IMG/VR virus record: IMGVR_UViG_3300045009_000458
Coordinates: 1 to 20,327 of that record
DNA from: a virus
Reading direction: 5' to 3' (one strand)
Length of the DNA stretch: 20,327 nucleotides
Shown piece by piece: positions 6,665-13,217 of the stretch. A program made the translations under genes and the position numbers. The notes beneath the pieces are model-generated. The model did no database searches. It saw only the letters and a program-made list of their open reading frames with translations, and was not told where the DNA came from. Within the stretch, counting starts at the first letter, position 1. Each line of letters begins with the position of its first letter.

Positions 6665-8377
6665 TTAAGTGTCCATTCTACTAAATCCCTTTACTTTGGT
6701 AAATTTAAGCACACTCTCAAATTTGTCTTCCATTCCTATCTTATGAGAAATTACAAAAATATTAGCATCCTTAACGACATATTTAATAATCTTAAGAAAA
6801 TCTTCGGTTCCTGTAGAATCTAAAGAGCTATCAAAAATTTCATCAAGTATCATCAAGTTACAATTCACAGAATTTTTCATTCTTGCAACTTCTCTCCAAG
6901 TAAATAATAATGCTAAATCTATGCGTTGCTTTTCACCCTCACTAAAAGAGGCATAAGAAAAATCTTCGTGAATTGGTGATTGAACAATTTCATTAAACTC
7001 CTCATCAAGAGTGAAATTAATATAAAAGTCCATCATTTGCAAATAACGATTGACCTGTTGATTTATGAGAGGAAGATATTTCTTAATGATTTTGGATTTA
7101 ACTCCACCATCCTTTAAGAGTTCATACGCAAAATCATAATAATTGATTGAGTCCCGTTTAATTGCTAATTGATCATAAGTCTCATGAAGATTTTCTTGAA
7201 ATAACTCTAACTTTTTATGTTCAGAATTTCTGTTTTTAAGTTGATTGGTAAATGTTTGAATTTGATTTTCAAGTTCTCTGATTTGCTTTTGACAGCCAGA
7301 GATTTTAGTATTGTTCCGAGAAACTTCATGTGTTAATTTTGTAATCTCTTTTGATAGTAGAGTAAATTGACGCTCTCGTTCTTCTTCTTCCTTGATTGCC
7401 TCTTCCAGTTCTTTATAACCAGATTGCAATTCCTTTGCCTTATTTTGAGCATCATTAATTTTATTTATTCTAAACTCTTCATCAATCTCTTGAGTACAAG
7501 TAGGGCATACCATATTTTCATTAAAGAATTTATGTTCATCAGTAATTGTTAATATTTTTTGTGAGATTTTACCCTTCAGTACTTCAAGTTTTTTAAGTCT
7601 TTCTAATGCTCCTGTAACTTCTTCCTGTTCTTTTGTATATTTAAAAATATCTTCTTCATATAATGAATTTTCCTTTATATGAAGCATAACCTCATTATCT
7701 AAACTTATAATTTTTTTCTTGTTTTCATTTATATTTTCATTTCCACGATTTTCAAGTTCTTCAATAAAGTTTTTTTGCATTTCAACTTTATCAAAAAGAG
7801 ATTCCTTCTTAAGTTCTAAAGTTTTTATTTCATCTCGAATTTTACGAATTTTTTCTTTAATTACAATATTCATTGAAGAAAATATTTTAATATCCAACAA
7901 GTCCTCTATGACTTCTCTACGATGAGAAGTTGGAAGTTGCATAAAAGGAATAAAGGCACTCGAACCCAATATTACGATTTGAGTAAAAGATTTATAATTC
8001 ATTTTAAGAACCGTTTGTTCTAACCACTTTTGTTGATCTACTGCTGCAGAAACCTGATCTATGATTTTATTATTACAGTAAATTTCGAAAATATTTGGTT
8101 TAATGCCACGAACAATTTTCCATTCAGAAGTTCCAGTTGAAAACTCAACTTCAACGAAACAATCTTTTTCATTGACTGTATTGATAAGTTGAGATTTATT
8201 AATTTTTCTAAAACTACGACCAAATAAAGAAAAGCACAGGGCATCTAAGATTGTAGATTTACCTGCTCCATTTGTACCAACAATCAAATTAGTTTTATTT
8301 TTGATAAAATTAACTTCTGTAAATTGATTTCCAGTAGATAAAAAATTTTTCCAACGTATTTTTTCAAAAATAATCAT
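6665..8377 (-). CDS. 46: gp46 recombination endonuclease subunit (Rad50-like ATPase)
   Basis: A 570-residue SMC/Rad50-family protein (T4 gp46 is 560). Walker A is GTNGAGKST (34-42). A long charged coiled coil runs from about 180 to 430 and is broken by the zinc hook CPTC (291-294), through which two Rad50-type subunits dimerise. The ABC signature FSEGEKQR lies near 478-485, Walker B LMILDE at 508-513 with D-loop SSLD just after, and the switch region VISHK near 543-547. With gp47 it forms the Mre11/Rad50-like complex that resects DNA ends for recombination-dependent replication and degrades host DNA. The start lies 1 base after the stop of the DUF3110 gene, and gp47 is directly upstream of that. 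All key motifs are intact. Confidence 0.96.
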   Translation of the reverse strand: MIIFEKIRWKNFLSTGNQFTEVNFIKNKTNLIVGTNGAGKSTILDALCFSLFGRSFRKINKSQLINTVNEKDCFVEVEFSTGTSEWKIVRGIKPNIFEIYCNNKIIDQVSAAVDQQKWLEQTVLKMNYKSFTQIVILGSSAFIPFMQLPTSHRREVIEDLLDIKIFSSMNIVIKEKIRKIRDEIKTLELKKESLFDKVEMQKNFIEELENRGNENINENKKKIISLDNEVMLHIKENSLYEEDIFKYTKEQEEVTGALERLKKLEVLKGKISQKILTITDEHKFFNENMVCPTCTQEIDEEFRINKINDAQNKAKELQSGYKELEEAIKEEEERERQFTLLSKEITKLTHEVSRNNTKISGCQKQIRELENQIQTFTNQLKNRNSEHKKLELFQENLHETYDQLAIKRDSINYYDFAYELLKDGGVKSKIIKKYLPLINQQVNRYLQMMDFYINFTLDEEFNEIVQSPIHEDFSYASFSEGEKQRIDLALLFTWREVARMKNSVNCNLMILDEIFDSSLDSTGTEDFLKIIKYVVKDANIFVISHKIGMEDKFESVLKFTKVKGFSRMDT

Positions 8378-8378
8378 C

Positions 8379-8636
8379 TTAGTATTTTGGAGGAATTACA
8401 ATGTCATTTGAAGTAATGACCGTATACTTATAATCATTTACATTACAGGTCTCTAACATAAGTTCATCTTCAACCTCTATTATATGCATCTCTGGGAATC
8501 CAGATTCTTCGAGCATCATAGAATATCTTACAGCATCATCTTCTTCTTCGAAGAGATAAAAAATATTTTCTCCATATTCATTTATAACTGAATATGCACC
8601 CTCTCTTTCTCTTCCGTGTATTGTGAGTATAAACAT
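8379..8636 (-). CDS. DUF3110-like small protein
   Basis: An 85-residue protein from the ATG at 8636 (MFILTIHGREREGAYS). A TTG start at 8654 inside gp47 is possible but would overlap 16 bases. Visible features are ENIFYLFEEEDDAVRYSMMLEESGFPEMHIIEVE, in which the pattern 'vLmFEdEDDAeRYa.lLea.dFp.p.v..i' matches what I know of DUF3110. That family is found in cyanobacteria, and similar genes lie between gp47 and gp46 in cyanophages. The fold is probably a small alpha/beta sandwich and no activity is known to me. It is flanked by gaps of 2 bases (gp47) and 1 base (gp46), so it is almost certainly co-expressed with the nuclease. It is useful evidence for a cyanobacterial host. Confidence 0.75.
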   Translation of the reverse strand: MFILTIHGREREGAYSVINEYGENIFYLFEEEDDAVRYSMMLEESGFPEMHIIEVEDELMLETCNVNDYKYTVITSNDIVIPPKY

Positions 8637-8638
8637 AC

Positions 8639-9673
8639 TTAAATCATTTCGCAAGCCTCACGATAAATTTCGTGTAGTATTTTTTGAACGATTAATTTAT
8701 CAATTGATATTTCAGATTCTTCGACATATCGATTTAAAATAGAGAGTGTATCTTCTGATTCATATGCCTCAAAATCTTCATTTTCTTGTATTTGAATATT
8801 TTCAACAATTTTAAGTTCTGATATATTTGACTTATAAAGTTTATCGATAAATTTTTCAAACTTTTTAGTATTTGTTTTTTTGCGAACGATTACCTTTACA
8901 ATTTTGTTCTCATACTCACGAGTATCAAATGTTTGATAATTTGTGTCCTCGTAATAAATAATATAGTATATTCGATATGGATTATTTACAGGAGTGTGCT
9001 CAAGAGTTTCAGTATCGAAAATATGAAATCCACGAGTATCATTTACATCGTTCCAAAAAATTTCATAGGGATTACCAAGATAAAATACTATTCCATTATT
9101 TGAACGAGTATGATAATGTCCAGAAAATACTTTTGTAAAATCGTCAAATACAATTGAATCCATACCATCGTCCATTATATGTCCTTGATAGGCTTGAAAC
9201 CCATTTAATTCTAAATGACCCATTGCAACTTTACAACCACTTTTTTTAATTAAACGTAAAGTTTTTTCTTCATTATCGGCACAAATCCAAGGAATCAAAA
9301 GAACATTTAAATTTCCAATTTTAATAACCTCTGGATCACTGTAAGTTTTTATATTTAAATAATTTTGAAGTAAAAGTGAAGGTGAATTTACAGTGTTCGT
9401 ATTCTTATAATATGCATCATGATTTCCAACAAGCATATGTACATTATATTTTGAGAGTGGGTCTAATACAACTCTTTTTGTCCACTCTAAACTTTGATAG
9501 TCAATCGACTTACGACTATCAAAAGCATCTCCAAGGTGAAGAACTGTAGTGATTTTTTCCTTTTCTAATGTTGGAAAAAATATATTTTTATAAAAGGTTT
9601 CAAAATAATCGTGAAAAATTTTAGAACCCTTCCTGGCACCCCAGTGGCTATCTGTGATTATTGCAACACGCAT
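8639..9673 (-). CDS. 47: gp47 recombination endonuclease subunit (Mre11-like)
   Basis: A 344-residue metallophosphoesterase (T4 gp47 is 339). Metal-binding motifs are in order: TDSH (D8, H10), HLGD (D49), GNHD (83-86), GH (152-153) and GHYH (185-188). These are the five phosphodiesterase motifs of Mre11/SbcD, all intact. The C-terminal ~130 residues are Lys/Glu/Ile-rich and should contact gp46. Together gp46/47 form the exonuclease that creates 3' single strands for UvsX/UvsY-driven recombination. The gene starts 4 bases after the gp55 stop and is followed by the DUF3110 gene, then gp46, as one operon led by the promoter at 10201-10229. Confidence 0.96.
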   Translation of the reverse strand: MRVAIITDSHWGARKGSKIFHDYFETFYKNIFFPTLEKEKITTVLHLGDAFDSRKSIDYQSLEWTKRVVLDPLSKYNVHMLVGNHDAYYKNTNTVNSPSLLLQNYLNIKTYSDPEVIKIGNLNVLLIPWICADNEEKTLRLIKKSGCKVAMGHLELNGFQAYQGHIMDDGMDSIVFDDFTKVFSGHYHTRSNNGIVFYLGNPYEIFWNDVNDTRGFHIFDTETLEHTPVNNPYRIYYIIYYEDTNYQTFDTREYENKIVKVIVRKKTNTKKFEKFIDKLYKSNISELKIVENIQIQENEDFEAYESEDTLSILNRYVEESEISIDKLIVQKILHEIYREACEMI

Positions 9674-9677
9674 AAAA

Positions 9678-10175
9678 TTAATATCTTATTTTGCTGTGTA
9701 CATCGTCTTTAATACTATTATAATCAGAATAATTTCCACTGTCAAGAGTGTTATCGTCAGTAAAAACTTCACTAAATCCAGAACGTTCAAGAATTTTATT
9801 TTTAATTTCTAATTGACGTTTTTCTCTCTGAATACGACGAAGAAAAGCATAGTAAATAACTTGTGTAAAATATGCGAATGGATTTTCAGATTTCTTTGGA
9901 TCAAATCTATCAATGTACTGAACACAATTTTCAATTCCATCACAAATCATATCTTCCTTGAACATATAATTAACAAAATTTGGTTTAAATGAGAGATGAT
10001 TAGCAATCTTCAAAAAACATTCTCCAATATAACGTGGTATGACTGGTTTTGGTTTATCTTGAAAAATAGATATTTCAACATCTTCAGAATACTTAACTAA
10101 TGCAGCAAGAAAATCCTTATTATTCACATAATGATCTGACCTTTTTCTTTTAGTCATAACATTTGTTGTTATCAT
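9678..10175 (-). CDS. 55: gp55 late-transcription sigma factor
   Basis: A 165-residue protein (T4 gp55 is 185). HYVNNKDFLAAL matches the T4 YVNNKELLQAI, MICDGIENCVQYIDRFDPKKSENPFAYFTQVIYYAFLRRI (split here across about 80-115) matches the T4 MIADGIEA...NPHAYITQACFNAFVQRI block, and the short charged C-terminus DDVHSKIRY follows. gp55 is a minimal sigma factor that directs host RNA polymerase to TATAAATA late promoters, with gp45 and gp33 as co-activators. Several matching promoters lie in this window. Two starts are possible: ATG at 10175 (used here) or ATG at 10157 (MTKRKRSDHYV), which keeps all conserved sequence; neither has a good Shine-Dalgarno. A sigma70-type extended -10 promoter stands just upstream, as expected for a gene needed before late transcription. 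Confidence 0.92.
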   Translation of the reverse strand: MITTNVMTKRKRSDHYVNNKDFLAALVKYSEDVEISIFQDKPKPVIPRYIGECFLKIANHLSFKPNFVNYMFKEDMICDGIENCVQYIDRFDPKKSENPFAYFTQVIYYAFLRRIQREKRQLEIKNKILERSGFSEVFTDDNTLDSGNYSDYNSIKDDVHSKIRY

Positions 10176-10200
10176 AAGTTTTATTCATTATTATGTAGGA

Positions 10201-10229
10201 ATAATAACATATATTTAAATATTTGACAA
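10201..10229 (-). promoter_or_regulatory. Sigma70-type promoter for gp55 (with gp47, DUF3110, gp46)
   Basis: On the minus strand: -35 TTGTCA (10229-10224), a 17-base spacer, -10 TATTAT (10206-10201), with TG one base before the -10 (10209-10208) making it an extended -10. Each box has one mismatch to consensus. Transcription would begin near 10194, about 20 bases before the first gp55 ATG. The -35 box overlaps that of the opposing promoter. Confidence 0.65.
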
Positions 10230-10251
10230 AGGTCTTAAATTAATGTATAAT
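10223..10251 (+). promoter_or_regulatory. Perfect-consensus sigma70 promoter on the plus strand (antisense)
   Basis: TTGACA (10223-10228), 17-base spacer, TATAAT (10246-10251): all 12 consensus bases with optimal spacing. It points to the right, against every gene in the window, so the transcript would be antisense to the LSm-like gene and uvsW. No plus-strand gene is seen downstream. It is back to back with the gp55 promoter and shares the -35 region. Confidence 0.65.
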
Positions 10252-10260
10252 TACCTTTGT
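10226..10260. repeat. Inverted repeat ACAAAGGT ... ACCTTTGT
   Basis: Perfect 8-base arms (10226-10233 and 10253-10260) separated by 19 bases. The left arm overlaps both -35 boxes and the right arm begins just after the plus-strand -10. It could be an operator for the divergent promoters or an RNA hairpin between the LSm-like gene and gp55. No T-tract follows on either strand, so it is not a typical terminator. Confidence 0.5.
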
Positions 10261-10280
10261 GAAGGTTGAAAAGATTAGTA

Positions 10281-10670
10281 TTAGCTAATATTATAAAGTT
10301 TCTCTAATATCTCTTTAGCATCATTTACATTTGAAAGATAACCCATTTCTTTACTTGGTTTTGATTCGTTAATTTTCTCTTTATCTAATTGTTTAACATA
10401 TAATTGATACATTAAAATCATTTCAATATCATAAGATTCAGATATAGTAACAACATCATCTAAATTGATTACAAACATATTTTCTGTTGTTGTTTTCATC
10501 CAAGATTCAAATTTATATCCAGAAACTCCAGATCTGTTCTTAATTTCTGATATTGTAATTGGATTCAAAATAAATAATAAGGTTTTATCCTCTTCTTCAA
10601 CCACAGATACTTTAGTAAATATTTCTTCACCAGTTTTTAATTTAATTGATGCGTAAAAATCTTCTTCCAT
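10281..10670 (-). CDS. LSm/Hfq-like conserved phage protein
   Basis: A 129-residue protein. Residues 5-42 (YASIKLKTGEEIFTKV, then a charged turn, TLLFILNPITI) look like an Sm1 motif, in which a small barrel begins with a 'V.LkTGEEI.g.V' strand pair. MFVINLDDVVTISE (65-78) resembles the Sm2 strand pair. The C-terminal tail has KEMGYLSNVNDAKEILEKLYN. From memory, similar proteins sit between UvsW and gp55 in marine T4-like phages and are annotated as hypothetical or LSm-like. LSm/Hfq proteins form rings that bind U- or A-rich RNA; RNA binding here is inference. Its start overlaps the UvsW stop by one base (TAATG), so it should be translationally coupled. A 12-base palindrome (10279-10290) covers its stop. 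Confidence 0.75.
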   Translation of the reverse strand: MEEDFYASIKLKTGEEIFTKVSVVEEEDKTLLFILNPITISEIKNRSGVSGYKFESWMKTTTENMFVINLDDVVTISESYDIEMILMYQLYVKQLDKEKINESKPSKEMGYLSNVNDAKEILEKLYNIS

Positions 10671-12139
10671 TATTTTTTAAGTTGTACTGTGATGATTTCA
10701 TAATTAAATTTTTCTTCATTATAAATTTTAATTCTTTCTATAAAATGATTTAATGTGTAGTTTTTTCTTGAATTATAAGTGCAATCATCAGAAATATCAT
10801 ATAAGACTGCCTTTGTTTTATTTTTTCCTTTTCTTAAAACTCTTCCAATCGATTGAAGATTTCGAATTCTAGATTTGTTAGGAGATGCAAATATTACATT
10901 ATGTAAATTTTGAATATTTATACCAGTTGAAAATGTACCATAAGAAGCAACTATAATCGCATCACTTTCCTTTTCAGTAATTTCTCTTGTAAGTTCTCTT
11001 TCCTCTGTATCTATACCACCATGAATAAAGAAGACTTTTCTATCATTCTTCTTGCTATTATTTATCATTTCATATAATATAGATCCATGGGTTTCTACTC
11101 TACTATATAAAACTAAAGTGTTTCCTCTTAAATCTAAAGTTAAGTTTTTAATAAATTTATTTCTTTTCTCATGAGAAATTAAATATTGTATTTCATCTTC
11201 ATAAACATCAAATTTTTGAGGAGAGTGCTTAAGAACAATACACTGAATTTCCAATTGTGAAAGATGTCCTTGTTTCATCAATTGATCTGTCCTTGTAACT
11301 TTATATGATGGACCAAACAAGCCCTCTAAAACCCATTTATGAGTTTGAGTTCCGTCTAAAGTTCCAGTAAATCCAAATCGATATTTAGCATGATGCAATT
11401 TAGTCATGATTGAAATTAATGACTTACTCTTAAATAAATGAGCTTCATCACCTATAATAACTCCATAGTTCTCAAAGAAAGAACGCTCAAGTTTGTATAT
11501 TGATTGCCAAGTAGTGATTGTAACTGAATTCTCATTTGTTTTTTCTCTTCCTGAATAAATTCGATGACAATATGACTCAGCATTCCAACCATAATCTTGA
11601 AAGTCCTTATACATTTGCTCCACGAGTGATGTCGTTGGAACAACTAAAAGTATTTTTTCGTGTTTATCTACATAGTATCTCACTAACGAATAAATCATCA
11701 GAGATTTTCCTGATGCAGTGGGAGATATCAATAGTTTTCGATTATTTCTTAATGCACCATATACTCCCTCTACTTGATAGTCACGAGGAGTGTGACAACA
11801 AATAGATTTCATGTAATCCTGAACACCTTCATATGAAATTCCATCATTTATTTCAAAAGGTTGTCCATAAAATTTATTATCTTCAAAACTATAAGTATAT
11901 TTTGATTGCTCACAAAAACTTATAATTTTATCTAAAAGGCCAACATATATCTGTTTATTTCTAATATCAAATAAATGAATTTCACCATTCCAGTGTTTAT
12001 TGCGATATTGAGGCATAAACTTTGCCCCATCCACTTGAAATGTAAAATGATCTCTTAATTCATACTCGATATGAGGTTGAGTTTGTAATTTTAAAAATAC
12101 TTCGTTTATTTTTTTAATAATAATGTCTGATACACTCAC
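10670..12139 (-). CDS. uvsW: UvsW superfamily 2 DNA/RNA helicase
   Basis: A 489-residue protein (T4 UvsW is about 500). The N-terminal domain carries ELRDHFTFQVDGAKFMPQYRNKHWNGEIHLFD (split over 27-58), matching the UvsW-specific DNA-binding domain. Helicase motifs: YQ (121-122), motif I SPTASGKS (139-146), motif II DEAH (231-234), motif III FTGT (257-260) and motif VI QSIGRVLR (429-436). It ends EEKFNYEIITVQL, like T4. UvsW unwinds R-loops, branched DNA and stalled forks, shutting off origin-dependent replication late in infection. The start is GTG at 12139; the only nearby ATG (12153) is out of frame. A GATAAATA late-promoter motif lies 22 bases upstream, and T4 uvsW is known to be a late gene. 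Confidence 0.95.
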   Translation of the reverse strand: MSVSDIIIKKINEVFLKLQTQPHIEYELRDHFTFQVDGAKFMPQYRNKHWNGEIHLFDIRNKQIYVGLLDKIISFCEQSKYTYSFEDNKFYGQPFEINDGISYEGVQDYMKSICCHTPRDYQVEGVYGALRNNRKLLISPTASGKSLMIYSLVRYYVDKHEKILLVVPTTSLVEQMYKDFQDYGWNAESYCHRIYSGREKTNENSVTITTWQSIYKLERSFFENYGVIIGDEAHLFKSKSLISIMTKLHHAKYRFGFTGTLDGTQTHKWVLEGLFGPSYKVTRTDQLMKQGHLSQLEIQCIVLKHSPQKFDVYEDEIQYLISHEKRNKFIKNLTLDLRGNTLVLYSRVETHGSILYEMINNSKKNDRKVFFIHGGIDTEERELTREITEKESDAIIVASYGTFSTGINIQNLHNVIFASPNKSRIRNLQSIGRVLRKGKNKTKAVLYDISDDCTYNSRKNYTLNHFIERIKIYNEEKFNYEIITVQLKK

Positions 12140-12160
12140 GATGATTTATTCATCTATGAG

Positions 12161-12168
12161 TATTTATC
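12161..12168 (-). promoter_or_regulatory. Late promoter GATAAATA for uvsW
   Basis: An exact NATAAATA match on the minus strand, 22 bases before the uvsW GTG and overlapping the UvsY stop (TAG). It agrees with late control of uvsW in T4. Confidence 0.65.
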
Positions 12169-12605
12169 TATCCCAGTCCGCTCATAAATTTTTGATATTC
12201 AATTGCATTTTTAATTTGATAAGTTCGATTATGTATCATTTTTAATATATTATCAACATAAAAAATTATCGTATCATAATAATCAAGTTTTAAAGAAACA
12301 GAAGAAAGTTTTTCATCAGCATCAAGATATTTTTGTAAGGTATCTTTATCTCTGATTTTTTTGGGAAATGGATTTTTTATATAAGTTTCTGGATCAGATT
12401 TACCAGAATAATATTCATATCTTTCATGTCTAATATTTTTTCTTTGTTGTTCTGCTTTCTTTTTTAAAAGTATTGTATGATTATAAATATCAAAATATTT
12501 TGCATGTAAAACTGGTATTTTTAATGATTCTGTATGAAGATTATCTGGATCTATTTCTGAATCCTTTTCCCACATTTTTTGAATTAATTCAAGATCAAAA
12601 CTCAT
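12168..12605 (-). CDS. uvsY: UvsY recombination mediator
   Basis: A 145-residue protein (T4 UvsY is 137). It is mostly helical and charged, with IQKMWEKDSEIDPDNLHTESLKIPVLHAKYFDIYN at the N-terminus (split over 8-42), LKKKAEQQRKNIRHERYEYYSG in the middle and YYDTIIFYVDNILKMIHNRTYQIKNAIEY near the end. This is the UvsY pattern, including the conserved P-x-L-H-x-K-Y and N-R-x-x-x-I-K-N. UvsY helps load the UvsX recombinase onto gp32-coated single-stranded DNA. Its ATG overlaps the TGA of the gp3-like gene (ATGA), so translation is probably coupled. UvsX and gp32 are not in this window. Confidence 0.9.
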   Translation of the reverse strand: MSFDLELIQKMWEKDSEIDPDNLHTESLKIPVLHAKYFDIYNHTILLKKKAEQQRKNIRHERYEYYSGKSDPETYIKNPFPKKIRDKDTLQKYLDADEKLSSVSLKLDYYDTIIFYVDNILKMIHNRTYQIKNAIEYQKFMSGLG

Positions 12606-13150
12606 AAAGCAGTTCCACCAATAGTGGTTATATTATAGATAGTATACTTGAAACCTACGTCTGCTGTAAAGTATTGAATATCTGTATCAGTTGCATCAAA
12701 AGACAATGTAGATAGTGAATAAGGAAATAAATCTTTAAAGTTTACATTAAATTTTGCAACAAAATTACTGCTTAAAATTTGCAAAGTTCCATCAGAATAT
12801 ATGTTCATTGATTTTTTCCCGTATTTTGGATTTATAATACCATTATTTTGAAGGTTATAAATTTCTTCCAAACTTTCTGGGTATCCAAGACCACGAATCC
12901 AATTTTGCAATTCCATATAATTTTCAAGATTTTCATCAACTAAAAATCTTAAATTTAAATCTCCAAATATAATTTTATCTCCTGGAGTATCAATATCTTT
13001 TAGATAAGAAGGTTGTATTGCAACACCTAGAGTTAAATCTGGTATATTTGCTTGATTGCAAAAAAAAGCAACCTTTGGACTTCTTTTAAGTAAAAATTTA
13101 AAACCTGTTGGTGAAAGAAAATTTCTATTTTCTATTTGGTTGACTGACAT
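12602..13150 (-). CDS. 3: gp3-like tail completion / sheath stabiliser protein
   Basis: A 182-residue protein (T4 gp3 is 176). Its N-terminal half, GFKFLLKRSPKVAFFCNQANIPD, then a proline/glycine turn, GDKIIFGDLNLRFLVDENLENYMELQNWIRGLG, has the tail-tube-type fold signature. The same pattern (F-x-C-x-x-x-x-x-P, G-D-x-x-x, W-I/M-x-x-x-G) is visible in gp19 at the right end of the window. Position between gp23 and UvsY is where marine T4-like phages carry the protein annotated as gp3, which caps the tail tube and stabilises the sheath. I rely on fold pattern, length and position more than residue identity with T4 gp3; another tube-like protein is possible. The gene starts right after the gp23 terminator. 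Confidence 0.7.
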   Translation of the reverse strand: MSVNQIENRNFLSPTGFKFLLKRSPKVAFFCNQANIPDLTLGVAIQPSYLKDIDTPGDKIIFGDLNLRFLVDENLENYMELQNWIRGLGYPESLEEIYNLQNNGIINPKYGKKSMNIYSDGTLQILSSNFVAKFNVNFKDLFPYSLSTLSFDATDTDIQYFTADVGFKYTIYNITTIGGTAL

Positions 13151-13168
13151 TTTTTTAAATATTTAGAT

Positions 13169-13196
13169 AAAAAAAGAGGGTCTTGAAAGACCCTCT
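13169..13196 (-). terminator. Rho-independent terminator after gp23
   Basis: On the minus strand GAGGGTCT / TTCA / AGACCCTC forms a perfect 8-bp stem with a tetraloop (13195-13176), with one more A-T pair outside, directly followed by seven T residues. It begins about 22 bases after the gp23 stop. This is the clearest terminator in the window and separates the head module from the gp3-UvsY genes. Confidence 0.92.
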
Positions 13197-13217
13197 CAAT
13201 AAACTTTGTGAGAAGAC

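Noticed and set aside
8385-8429. Plus-strand GGAGGAATTACAATG followed by a 10-codon frame
   Set aside because: It looks like a ribosome site by chance: it is the complement of the DUF3110 C-terminus and the peptide is trivial.
10279-10290. Palindrome TATTAGCTAATA at the LSm-like stop codon
   Set aside because: It has no loop and no T tract, and short AT palindromes are expected at this base composition.
13160-13166. CTAAATA as late promoter of the gp3-like gene
   Set aside because: It ends only about 10 bases before the ATG, so transcripts would be leaderless; noted only as part of the repeated AT element.
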